DNA of 64,000 nucleotides from Macrostomum hystrix (taxonomy: Eukaryota; Platyhelminthes; Macrostomidae). Positions 1 to 11,100 of the stretch are shown here, one piece after another. The position numbers were made by a program, and so were the translations under genes. Positions within the stretch are counted from its first letter, which is position 1; each line of letters opens with the position of its first letter. The notes beneath the pieces were generated by a model. That model saw only the letters and a list, made by a program, of their open reading frames with translations. It made no database searches and had not been told where the DNA came from. The stretch lies in contig CATNEN010000038.1 of the NCBI GenBank assembly GCA_950097015.1, forward strand, positions 9,372,001 to 9,436,000, given 5' to 3'.

Positions 1-270
1 CGAGTGGCAGAGCGGTTAACGCCTTCGCCTCTCGCAGCAATGTCCCTGAGCTCGATTCCATGGTGAGGCCAATTTTATTTGGGGCGCAGCCGTGGAGATA
101 GCATTAGTGACAGTGTACAGCTGACTGACGATGAAAGTCAGGGCGTGTGTGCTCAGGAGTCAGCGAAATGGGCAGAATTGCCTCCTCGCTGGCTGCGGGT
201 CTAGTGTCACCAAATGATGTGCCACTGCCTGCAGCCCTCATGCAATTACTATACTACTACTACCGCGTCC
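1..270 (+). repeat. tRNA-derived SINE, family A, copy 1
   Basis: The first 70 bases look like a decayed tRNA. An exact RNA polymerase III A box (tggcagagcgg, 5-15) is followed by a B-box-like agctcgattcc (49-59, two mismatches to consensus). The non-tRNA body then runs to the phrase caccaaatgatgtgccactg near 230. The same head and body recur at 6205-6490, 30475-30725 and 35495-35975, so this is a dispersed SINE and not a tRNA gene. It may be cut by the window edge. This copy lacks part of the body that the 35656 copy has. Confidence 0.75.
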
Positions 271-814
271 AACTTGCTGGCTTTAAGGGGGCTCACTATG
301 AACAGCTGGGCAGGAAATACAAATTCACAAGTTCTTTCACGAACGTGCCAACTATTTCCACCTGCGGTTTTACGAGTAAGATTGCTGGTAATTTTAAAAG
401 CAAAACTGTGCTTAACAATAGAAAGACCTGGGGAAAATCCATGGGGGGGATTTCAAATACCGCCTACTTCACAAATGCTCCCAAACCGAATGACCGATTT
501 CTAGAAGTTGTTACAAGTTGTACATCGGATAGAGCTGGAAATTCGATCATGTGTTTCGGATTTTAATGATGATTGGTTAAATATTTTAGGAGATACAGAA
601 AAAAACATAACTTTGAGTATTGGAAATACCCAGTGATCTTTCTACTGTTATAAAATTCAAGACTTTGTACCTAACAAGAACATTTCGCAGTTTAGTATTG
701 TCGCAGAAAACAACGTTTCGAAATGGAAAGAAAGTTGAAGGAGCTCGTATCGATGGAAAGACAATTCAAAACTTTCTAATTTGATTATTTAAATCGAAAG
801 AATTTGGCGCCAAT
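271..814. other. Non-coding stretch 3' of the GPCR gene
   Basis: Moderately AT-rich sequence between the SINE and the stop codon of the minus-strand GPCR gene. It should contain that gene's 3' UTR. No canonical AATAAA was recognised on the minus strand just past the stop, and no gene was seen. Confidence 0.4.
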
Positions 815-3800
815 TCAAACTGAGCTGACAATGCATTCCACTACCATCAGCGCTGCCTCATCGGGGTTGGCCGCCCCGTCTGCTCCATCCATGCATGCAA
901 GCTCCTGTCGCCTTTTCCTTCTGCGCATCGTCCGCCTCTGGCAGCTCCAGCATCTGGCTCCAGCGTCTCCTTGATCAGCGTCGGCGACGAGCTGGTCCAA
1001 CTGCCGCAGCTCCACCTGCTCATCGGCCAGAGCTGCCAGCTGGTTTCTGCTGATGCCGACAGCGGAGATCGAGGGGGTGCCGCTGCCGCCGGCGCGGTCG
1101 CCGCCATTGCCGACTCTGCCACCGCCCCGGCAGCAGAAGTTGACTCCAGCGGCGCCGCCTTCGCGGCACCTGCCGCAGCCGACTAGGCTAATTAGCAGCC
1201 GCCTGTACTGCTGGTTCATGAAGGTGTAGAACAGCGGATTCAGGCAAGCATTCGAGTAGCACAGGATCCACGACAGGATGTACACGGCGTCGCTCTTCTT
1301 GACGCTGCTCCGGCCGGTCATGATGAGGTTGTCTAGCACATGCCAGGGCAGGTTGGCCAGCAGGAATGAGGTCAGGACGCAGGTGACCATGCGGAATGAT
1401 TTGCCGAAACGATTTGGCTGGACGCTGGCCCGGCGGAGGGCGAGGCTCGAGGATGCTCCGGCGCTGCTGGCGTGGCTTGCCGTGTCGACTGCAACTCCGG
1501 AGGTCACGTTTTTCTGTCGGGGGTGGGGCGGTTTGGCGTCTGTCTTGCCGGACAGGTGTAACAGGTTTGTGTCTCTCCAACAGGTGTAAAATATGTGTGT
1601 TATCCGACAGTTGTAACAGTTGAGCGTTAATCTAACATGTCAAGCAAGTATAGTAGGTGTCTGTCTAACAGGTGGGTTTGTGTCTACCATGTGTAACATA
1701 TGTGTTTAAGGCTAACAGCTGTAACTGGGAGTTTGTGGCTGACAGGTGTAACAGGTGGGTTTGTTGCTGACAGGTGTAACAGGTGGGTTTGTTGCTGACA
1801 GGTGTAACAGGTGGGTTTGTTGCTGACAGGTGTAACAGGTGGGTTTGTTGCTGACAGGTATAACAGGTGGGTTTGTTGCTGACAGGTGTAACAGGTGGGT
1901 TTGTTGCTGACAGGTGTAACAGGTGGGTTTGTTGCTGACAGGTGTAACAGGTGGGTTTGTTGCTGACAGGTGTAACAGGTGGGTTTGTTGCTGACAGGTG
2001 TAACAGGTGGGTTTGTTTATAACAGGTGGGTTTGTTGCTGACAGGTGTAACAGGTGGGTTTGTTGCTGACAGGTGTAACAGGTGGGTTTGTTGCTGACAG
2101 GTATAACAGGTGGGTTTGTTGCTGACAGGTGTAACAGGTGGGTTTGTTGCTGACAGGTGTAACAGGTGGGTTTGTTGCTGACAGGTATAACAGGTTGGTT
2201 TGTTGCTGACAGGTGTAACAGGTGGGTTTGTTGCTGACAGGTGTAACAGGTGGGTTTGTTGCTGACAGGTATAACAGGTTGGTTTGTTGCTGACAGGTGT
2301 AACAGGTGGGTTTGTTGCTGACAGGTGTAACAGGTGGGTTTGTTGCTGACAGGTGTAACAGGTGGGTTTGTTGCTGACAGGTGTAACAGGTGGGTTTGTT
2401 GCTGACAGGTGTAGTTTTTTAGGTTTTAGTTTTTTTGTGTGACATGCAAGTGTCTGTCTTACAGGTTGACTAGATGGATACCTTCTAGTTTAGTATTTCG
2501 TCCTTTTTTACAAGAAACTACGAGCTGTAGCCATCGCAGCGGCTACAATTTTGTTAGAATTCGCCAGCTCATAATCTAACCGTAATTTAGCAGGTCAGAG
2601 GAAGAGTGACAGAAAATAGGCAGCTAATTGAGGCTCCCGTCTGCTCTTTGATGTGTAGCTTTGCTTAGAGAGTGCTGCTTAAACAACTGCTATTCTCTGT
2701 AGTGAAGCTCTCCCTGTATTTGTTCTCAAATTTTGAAAAAAAACGCCCACCTATTGTGTCAGTTGTAGGGAGCAAATTTTTAGTACCTGATGACGAGGAC
2801 TGATGTGCCGAGACAAACTTTCCTAGAGAAATTCACTTTAATTGATGGGATTTTTTCATAGCAATCTTGTAATTAATTAAGCATAGGCCCTTTACAATGA
2901 CCGAGAGCTACTGTCAGTAAAAGTCTTATCAGCATGGGAGGTTGGGTGTCGAATCACTTAATTAATTAACACTCTTAAGATCCTATAAGAGTGTACACTG
3001 CCTGACGATGAGAAAGTCATGCCAGATGTACACACCTGTGTGAAATGGCACTATACTCCAGTACTAATAGCCCCAGCGAGTAAACCTATTTGCAAACATA
3101 GGAAATACTCGTAATAGTAATACTCGGTCATTGTAAACTTTGGATGCCGCGCTAAACATTCAAACAATGGGATGCCTCAACGGAGTTAAACAGGGAGCAG
3201 GTTGAGAGCAGCCAGGTGCTTAGAGCCGCTGCCCTAATTTGATATGGGTATAGAGGAGAGAGATGAAAAGAGATTGGTCCGAGATGAAAGTAGATGAGTC
3301 AGAGATGAAGGGAGATTGGTCAGAAATGAATGGAGAGAGGAGAGAGATGAGGGGAAAGAGGTCAGAGATGAAGGGAAAGAGGAGAGAGATGAAGGGAAAG
3401 AGGAGAGAGATGAAGGGAGAGAGGAGAGAGATGAAGGGAGAGAGGAGAGAGATGAAGGGAGAGAGCAGAGAGATGAAGTGAGAGAGCAGAGAGATGAAGG
3501 GAGAGAGCAAAGAGATGAAGGGAGAGAGCAGAGAGATGAAGGGAGAGAGAAGAGAGATGAAGGGAAAGAGGAGAGAGATGAGGGAGAGAGAAGATAGATG
3601 AAGGGTGAGTGGAGAGAGATGAAGGGAGAGAGGAGAGAGATGAGGGGAAAGAGGTCAGAGATGAAGGGAAAGAGGAGAGAGATGAAGGGAAAGAGGAGAG
3701 AGATGAAGGGAGAGAGGAGAGAGATGAAGGGAAAGAGGAGAGAGATGAAGGGAAAGAGGAGAGAGATAAAGGGAAAGAGGAGAGAGATGAGGGAGAGAGA

Positions 3801-4969
3801 AGATAGATGAAGGGTGAGTGGAGAGAGATGAAGGGAGAGAGGAGAGAGATGAGGGGAAAGAGGTCAGAGATGAAGGGAAAGAGGAGAGAGATGAAGGGAA
3901 AGAGGAGAGAGATGAAGGGAGAGAGGAGAGAGATGAAGGGAAAGAGGAGAGAGATGAAGGGAGAGAGCAGAGAGATGAAGTGAGAGAGCAGAGAGATGAA
4001 GGGAGAGAGCAAAGAGATGAAGGGAGAGAGCAGAGAGATGAAGGGAGAGAGAAGAGAGATGAAGGGAGAGAGGAGAGCGATGAAGGATAGAAGACAGAGA
4101 TAAAGAGTAATTCTGCGTCGTACTTCTGACCAAGATTTAACAATGAGCGATGAGATGAACGACAGTAAACGTTACGATGAATCAACTCGACCTCAGATTG
4201 CCCTCGCCCTCGACCTCACCCTGAGGCTTCCGCAGCCTCCGCTGCACGCGCCACGCCGGCCACGGACCGTGCGCCGACTGCTCCGCAGAATTCGCAGCAC
4301 CACAGCAGCGTAGAAGAACAGCAGCAGGGCGATTGGCAGGTAGAGCGCCACAGTGCGCTGCGCCAGTGCCGCCGATGTGTTGGCGTAGATCGGGTGCGTG
4401 CAGGACAGGCCGCCGGTGCCGTTGACCGCCGGTGCCTGCCGGCTTCTGTAGCCGCTCGCCGCCACCCAGACAGGGAAGACCAGGACATTGCGCAGCAGGG
4501 TGAACAGCCAGAGACCCGCGCAGACGCGCAGCTGATTGGCCCGGTGCATCCAGCGCTTGTGCAGGAACACGCAGTTGGTTGCTAGGAAACGGTCGAAGGC
4601 CACGGCGGTGACGCTCAGAACGCCGACGTTGGTGCTGACGTAGTCGCAGAGAATCCACAGGTCGCAGGTCCACATCGGCAGCGGCCAGGCTGGCTGGCTC
4701 AGCGTGTCAATGAGGTAGCCGGGCAGGGCGCAGCAGCCAATCATGACGTCGCTGGCCACCATCAGCCAGACGATGAAGGCGTGCCCGGGCACACGGCGTA
4801 GCCGGCGGTCGCGCCCGAAGGCCACGAGGATGCCGGCGTTGACGGCGGTGATGTAAGCGCTGAGAACGGCGCCGAGGCAGCCGTAGACAATCTGCTGGCT
4901 GCGAGTGTAGCGAGGTGCCAGCAATGCTCCAGGTTGGCTGTCGTTGAGTTCGCTGAGGCTTGAAGACAT
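815..4969 (-). CDS. Class A (aminergic-like) G-protein-coupled receptor, two exons
   Basis: Exon 1 is 4969-4220 (250 codons, ends AGG|GTGAGG) and exon 2 is 1513-815 (starts CGACAG|AAA); both junctions are phase 0, giving about 482 residues. Exon 1 encodes TM1-TM5: LMVASD in TM2 (conserved Asp), CDLWILCDYV in TM3 (Cys3.25 and the amine-binding-type Asp3.32), then DRF in place of DRY, W in TM4, a Cys in the second extracellular loop and a Pro in TM5. Exon 2 encodes TM6 (FLLANLPWH) and TM7 with NPLFY (NPxxY). TM3 and DRF recall muscarinic and histamine-H3-type receptors; that assignment is inference. The usual Trp6.48 of CWxP is Asn here. The C tail is Gly/Cys-rich. It acts at the plasma membrane; ligand unknown. 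The 2.7-kb intron is largely minisatellite. Confidence 0.85.
1735..2412. repeat. 28-bp minisatellite in the GPCR intron
   Basis: About 24 head-to-tail copies of a 28-bp unit containing gacaggtgtaacaggtggg. The variants are mainly gtgtaac/gtataac and gggttt/ttggttt, and one unit near 2020 is shortened. Degenerate units extend upstream to about 1545. Confidence 0.95.
2413..3255. other. GPCR intron sequence with a SINE family A fragment
   Basis: Unique-looking AT-rich intron sequence. Positions 2985-3060 carry a short body fragment of SINE family A on the plus strand (gtgtacactgcctgacgatg, then a cacacctgtgtga motif). No exon was recognised here. Confidence 0.55.
3256..4095. repeat. GA-rich 21-bp minisatellite in the GPCR intron
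   Basis: Purine-rich array of a roughly 21-bp unit (gagagatgaagggaaagagg core) with larger blocks repeated: the variant gagagaagatagatgaaggg occurs near 3583 and again near 3796. The period is divisible by three, so both strands read open for long stretches; these are not genes. Confidence 0.95.
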
Positions 4970-5269
4970 TGTAGCTAGGGCTCAGAAAAAAAATTAAATC
5001 ACTGGGCTGCAAGCTGCTGCCGATGCTGCTGATGCTGATGCTGATGCTGATGATGATGGTGGTGACCTGTCGTAATTTTGTTAAATCACCTGCGCAATTG
5101 CTGCTCCCTAACTCCCTAACTGCCAGTGGACCAATCCCAGCAGACCAATAAGAGGACACAAAATGCCTGGCAATTTGCAGTGATAAACTGTTTTTCAAAA
5201 GAAAAAGAAATTATTATTTTCTTTCAATGTTCAATTGTCACAGGCGAATGCCGAAAATCATGGGAAGAG

Positions 5270-5795
5270 AGAAGAGTGATAAAGGGATTTGGAAGGTTGA
5301 TGAAGGGGAGGGAAGAGTGATGAAGGGATAGGTAGGAGCAATGAAGGGAGAGTTTAGAGTGATGAAGGGATAGGTATAGGAGCGATGAAGGGGGAGTGAA
5401 GAGTGATGAAGGGGGAGGGAAGAGTGATGAAGGGGGAGGGAAGAGTGATGAAGGGATTAAGAAGAGTGATGAAGGGATTAAGAAGAGTGATAAAGGGATA
5501 GGGAAGAGTGATGAAGGGATAGGTATAGGAGCGATGAAGGGGGAGTGAAGAGTGATGAAGGGGGAGGGAAGAGTGATGAAGGGGGAGGGAAGAGTGATGA
5601 AGGGATTAAGAAGAGTGATGAAGGGATTAAGAAGAGTGATGAGGGGATAGGGAAGAGTGATGAGGGGATAGGGAAGAGTGATGAGGGGATAGGGAGGAGC
5701 GATGAAGGGGGAGTGAAGAGTAATGAAGGGGGAGGGAAGAGTGATGAAGGCGGAGGGAAGAGTGATTAAGGTAGAGAGAAGATCGATAAAGAGAC
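5270..5795. repeat. GA-rich 21-bp minisatellite upstream of the GPCR gene
   Basis: Array of a roughly 21-bp unit (gaagagtgatgaaggggg core, variants with ggatta or ggatag). It resembles the array inside the GPCR intron at 3256-4095 in composition and period, and lies about 300 bp upstream of the GPCR start codon on its 5' side. Confidence 0.92.
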
Positions 5796-6204
5796 AGAGA
5801 AGAGAGAAGATTTTGAAAAATGAGGCGTGACGGTTCCAGGTAGCTGTAATTTGATACATGTATAGCAAATAAGTGGCGGCAGAGAACGCAAGGCGACGTG
5901 TCCTGCAACAAAGACTCATCAAAGAGGTGGTGACAAAGCAGGGTGGACGGAGGCTGCCGTAGCGTCTGAGGCCGCGGAATCTACTGTCGACAGGCCGCGA
6001 GCGCGCGTTTTATTCTGTCCTGAAACCGGACCTAAAAATCTACTGTCGCTTGTTTTTGCTTTTTAAAAAGCAAAGCACGCTTTCACCGTCTACTGCAGTT
6101 AACCCCCTGGGGGGCGTCACGACACCTGACCTACCAGCCCCGTCAGACACTGCTAAGTCGTTTTTGCAGTTTTCTTTAATAAATTGTGGGATTTAGTCGC
6201 GGGC
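5796..6204. other. Intergenic DNA, nothing recognised
   Basis: No gene seen. A 14-bp perfect palindrome, gctttttaaaaagc, lies near 6058-6071 and is flanked by more inverted A/T-rich sequence. Confidence 0.4.
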
Positions 6205-6490
6205 CCGTTCGTATTGACGCGAGCAATGCATAATTGCGGAGTGTTTGCCTCTCGCACCAAGGTCCCTGAGCTCGATTCCGCGGCGAGGCAACATTTATTG
6301 GCTTGTCGTACAATTTCACGCCTTTTAGGGCCAACCTACAAGGTGCAGTGAGAGTGTACACCGCCTGACGATGAGAAAGTCCGGGCAGATGTACACACCT
6401 GTGTGAGCGGTGAGCTCATTAGTCAGCGGAATCGGCAGAATTGCCTCCTCACTGACTGTGGATCAACTGTCACATAAATGTGGTGCCAGT
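6205..6490 (+). repeat. tRNA-derived SINE, family A, copy 2
   Basis: Shares ctcgcaccaaggtccctgag and ctcgattccgcggcgaggc with the family head, followed by the gtgtacaccgcctgacgatg body segment and the cggcagaattgcctcctcac end segment. The A-box part of the head is degraded. It ends near an AT-rich tail at about 6510-6545. Confidence 0.75.
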
Positions 6491-6529
6491 GACCACAGGC
6501 CTCATTAAAATAACAATAATATTATTTTT

Positions 6530-7070
6530 AGAAATATTATGTAAGTAAATGCATTGATGAGGGGCCCGTGGGGCACTTGTCGCACAAGCGACGGAGCGGC
6601 ACGCCCCCAGACCGGCGAACTAGGCGCTTTTGCGCCCATCACGCCGCCTCCCCTGAGCAGGCACCACACACAGCAGCACAGACCAGCCGGGGAGGGCAGG
6701 AGGCACCCAAAATAGGCAGCAGTGCCCCCCACCCCAGCCCCACACGCACAGAGCAGACCAAGCCGGGGCGGAAGGCTGATATGAAATCCAGAAAGCGCGC
6801 GGCGGTGTACACCCGACCCCAGCCACCCCCCGCAAGGCCTCACGCCCCAGCGCCAACACAACTCACACAACGCAGAACAGGCACACAGAAGGTAGGACCG
6901 AAGCTATTATTTCAAGCTTTAATTGCACGAAATATGGTGCACCTCCGCCGGTCGCTACTGTCCAAAACCCTCCAACAAGTCCCGAAATTAATCGTGACTT
7001 GAAGGGAGAATCGAACTAGGGTCCATTGGAGTGCGAGGCAGCGACGCTAGCCGCTGACCTACTCGCCCCC
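6530..7070 (-). repeat. Probable second type of tRNA-derived SINE (family C)
   Basis: Read on the minus strand from 7070 there is a tRNA-like head: an A-box-like taggtcagcgg, then a B-box-like agttcgattct about 45 bases on. A GC-rich body (6560-6900) follows and ends in an A/T-rich tail with aataatattattttt near 6510-6540. Only one copy is in this window, so the borders and family status are inferred from the polymerase III boxes. Confidence 0.5.
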
Positions 7071-8150
7071 TGCACACAGCTCGTAATTTCCTGTTAAGAA
7101 TACTTGTAAAAAGACTTTGAAATAAAAAATCACTTCTCATTTCGCAGTCATGCATTATTTATTGCGAGACTTAATTATGTGTAGCAATTAGGAATTCAGT
7201 TCTACAAATGTTTTATATTTTGCAATGTCACAAGTACTTTCATGGTGTTAAACATTCTTGTTGCAACCAGTTTTCATAAAAAAATACAAAATTAAATTCA
7301 GAGAAAACCAGGGTACAAAAGAAGCCAACAAGCAGTAATTAAACAAAAATGCACATTTGGTGCGCGCAGCAGAAAATAAACAAAGAAAAGATTGCAATCC
7401 TATCTTAAACCATTTGACACTGCCTAAATGTACAAGTCAATGTAAATTGAAATGTGCATCCGATTGTACGCATTAATCTACATGAACTATATAGTTCCTA
7501 ACGTACATATCATTGTACGTAGTATTGTACATCCGAATGTACGCATCAATGTACATAGAACTAGTTCCTAATGTACAAATAAATGTACTTAGGACTTCAA
7601 ATCGGAATTCACGCTTCAAATTAATGTGCATAGAACTGCACATTGCTAAGCGTATGCTAAATTTTTTATGCACTTACAAAGTTGCCCTCTACAGAAGGTA
7701 CAAATTGATGTCTTCATGTTCGTTAATAAGCTAGAAGTAAAATGTGACTGGGTTTGATTAACCAGTCCGAGTACAAAAATGAAAAAAAGTATTTTGTGAG
7801 CAAAGAAATCAACTCTAACAATGTGAGAGAAGTCTAATAGAATTATTTTTGTGAAAACTGTTTTTCCTTTTAGGAGTTATAAACCTTGGCTTGCAAGCTA
7901 CTTGTTACTACTAAAAGTAAAAAATAAGCACATTTATCGGCCGTGCATTAGAATTGAAAGGCTTGGCGATTAAGATTAGCGGAAACCAGGATCCAAGTTA
8001 CAAAATAAATTAATAATTTTGTGACTTCTTGTAAGAAAAGCAAGGACAGGTAGAAATAATTTATATAGGCATCCCATTTTAAATTAACATCCCTTTAAAT
8101 TCATAAAAGCTAGATACTGGACTGAGTCTCTTTAACGCGAGCAGTGTCCT
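7071..8150. other. AT-rich intergenic DNA with a degenerate ~75-bp direct repeat
   Basis: Positions 7455-7645 hold about three diverged copies of a roughly 75-bp unit marked by catccgattgtacgcatta, catccgaatgtacgcatc and atcggaattcacgcttc. No gene was recognised in the rest. Confidence 0.5.
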
Positions 8151-8155
8151 TATTA

Positions 8156-8161
8156 TTTATT
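8156..8161 (-). terminator. Poly(A) signal of the IFT70 gene
   Basis: AATAAA on the minus strand about 7 bases after the proposed IFT70 stop codon (8168-8170), within an A-rich context. The very short 3' UTR is inferred. Confidence 0.5.
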
Positions 8162-8167
8162 TCTGGA

Positions 8168-11100
8168 TCACACATCCGCAATCGCGAAGAGCAGCGATCT
8201 GAGCACTCGCGCCTCAAATGTAACAGAATTGCGACCCGGCTGGGGGTCCTTCTGGGCCAAAGGATTCTCCACGAAGGCCTTCACACTGTAGCCATATCCT
8301 GTGGGAATCGGCGCGACAGTTTTGAGGTCAGTGAGGATGTGTCAGTGAGGATGTGTCAGTGAGGATGTGTGAGTAATGATGTTTCAGTGAGGATGCGTCA
8401 GTGAGGATGTGTCAGTGAGGATGTGTCAGTGAGGATGTGTCAGTGAGGATGTGTGAGTAATGATGTTTCAGTGAGGATGTGTGAGTAATGATGTTTCAGT
8501 GAGGATGTGTCAGTGAGGATGTGTGAGTAATGATGTTTCAGTGAGGATGTGTGAGTAATGATGTTTCAGTGAGGATGTGTCAGTGAGGATGTGTGAGTAA
8601 TGATGTTTCAGTGAGGATGTGTCAGTGAGGATGTGTGAGTAATGATGTTTCAGTGAGGATGTGTGAGTAATGATGTTTCAGTGAGGATGTGTGAGTAATG
8701 ATGTTTCAGTGAGGATGTGTCAGTGAGGATGTGTGAGTAATGATTTTTCAGTGAGGATGTGTCAGTGAGGATGTGTGAGTGAGGATGTGTGAGTGAGGAT
8801 GTGTCAGTGAGGATGTGTCAGTGAGGATGTGTCAGTGAGGATGTGTCAGTGAGGATGTGTGAGTGAGGATGTGTCAGTGAGGATGTGTGAGTGAGGATGT
8901 GTCAGTGAGGATGTGTGAGTGAGGATGTGTCAGTGATGATGCGTCAGTGATGATATGTCAGTGAATAAGTGTCAGTGAGAATTTGTCAGTGAGGATGCGT
9001 CAGTGAGAATATGTCAGTGATGATGTGTCAGTGATGATTTGTCAGTGAATAAGTGTCAGCGAGGAAGCGAACTGACTTAAACCATTTGTACTTACTTTCG
9101 CAGAGCTCAAGAAATTTGGCACAATCCTCCACCACGGAGTCCTTCAGGATGATCATTTGCTTGGCCAGGTTCTCCAGCAGTGACAGGAAACACCGTTTGG
9201 CGTAGTACCAGGTGTCAGTGCCCAGCTTCTTCTGATAGGGTTCCATGCTTTTGATGATGCGGCTGATACCGAACTCATAGTTACCCTTTGAGCAGTAGAG
9301 CGTGCCGATCACCAGGTTCACGATGCACGAGTGAAATATCTTCTTGTCCGGCTCTTCGTAGGCCACCTGACAGAATGTACAGGACAATTAGAAGATATGA
9401 GGATTGGACGACATGGGGATGGGAAGACATGAGGATGCGGAGAGATGGGGAAGACATGGGGATGGGAAGACATGAGGATGCGGAGAGATGGGGAAGACAT
9501 GGGGATGGGAAGTCATGAGGATGGGCAGAGATGGGGATGGGAAGACACGGGGATGGGAAGTCATGAGGATGGGCAGAGATGGGGATGGGAAGACACGGGG
9601 ATGGGAAGACATGAGAAAGGGAAGACTTAAGTATAGGAAGACTTTAGGATGGGAAGACATGAGGATGGGAAGTGATGGGGATGGAAAGACATGAGGAAGG
9701 GAAGACATGAGGAAGGGAAGACATGAGGAAGGGAAGACATGAGGATGGGAAGTGATGGGGATGGGAAGACATGGGGATGGGCAGAGATGGGGATGGGAAG
9801 ACACGGGGATGGGAAGACATGAGAAAGGGAAGACTTAAGGATGGGAAGACTTAAGGATGGTAAGACATGAGGATGGGAAGACTTAAGGATGGGAAGACTT
9901 AAGGATGGTAAGACATGAGGATGGGAAGACTTAAGGATGGGAAGACTTAAGGATGGTAAGACATGAGGATGGGAAGACTTAAGGATGGGAAGACATGAGG
10001 ATGGGAAGACACGGGGATGGGAAGGCATGAGGATGGGAAGACAGAGGGAAGAGAACACAGAGAGATTTCACTGTTCGAAAAACAGGGATGTGAAGCGACG
10101 GGAAACGAAGAAGATCGGAAGGCAAGGAGATTAGAAGTAGGGAAAATAAAGAACAGGAAGTCACCTGCTCCTCCTCTTTCTCGATCTTCCTCATCAGCTC
10201 CTCAGCGTCCTCGTTCTGGCTGACCATGATGTAGGAGACGCACAAGTTGGCCAGAACTGCGGCGCTCACGCCGAGAATGTTTTCATAGTTCTTCTTCACA
10301 ATGGGCTCGTAGAAGCTGGCGCTCTCCTTGTACTTGTCGCGCATAAACAGTACGTGTGCAACGTTTAACTTCCAGGCGTCGTGATCGTTGCAGAATTCCA
10401 CCGAGTTGCGGAATATCTTCTCGACTTCCGGGTAGTTCTCCCGGTCCCAGTAGATCTTGGCCTGCTGCATTAGCACGGGTATGTAGCGCTCCAGGGCTAG
10501 AAAAAATAGGGTGAGATGGCCATTAAAGATTGCTTACTCATAGTAGCGAGAAACGAGTGTGAATTTTGTTTTTATAAAAAAATTAATTAATTATTTTCTG
10601 CACGCTGCACATTTCTATTTGTTGCACGCCACTGGCATTTTATTTTTATCTTAAGGGCCTCTGACCCATAGACAGTTGAAGAGTGCAACAAGTCTGGCTG
10701 TGCCGTAATTCATAATTGGTGCAAGCTCCAAATATCTGTGGCCAAAAGTTATGGGCTGCTTAGCGAGAGAGTTATGGCCATAGACTAAATTATGTCTTGC
10801 AGATAACCCAAAGATAAAAATTAAACACGACCACCAAAATCAATAGTATATTAATGCCCTTAAAGGATGGGCATTACTGTTATTGTGCCACAGACACCCT
10901 TGCCACAGTAAGCCATTCCTGATGGTCGAGGCCTTTTACCGAGCACTTAATATCTATTAACTGCGTGGAAGAAACTATCTGGCATTAATTAATCTATTGC
11001 AATAAACGTGCATGATTTTCTGTCCACCTGGCAAAGAGGGCATGCTACAAAATAAATATGAAGTCCATCACCCAGACACCTAGTCGCTGACCTTCGTCAT

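Noticed and set aside
3220..4185. Ser/Pro/Leu-rich and Arg/Glu-rich open frames
   Set aside because: They are translations of the GA-rich 21-bp array in the GPCR intron.
6568..7002. GC-rich 144-codon open frame
   Set aside because: It overlaps the body of a probable SINE, has low-complexity Pro/Arg composition and no domain.
8300..9060. Regularly spaced repeats that might suggest a CRISPR array
   Set aside because: Repeats are contiguous without unique spacers and sit in an intron of a eukaryotic gene; the same applies to all other arrays in the window.
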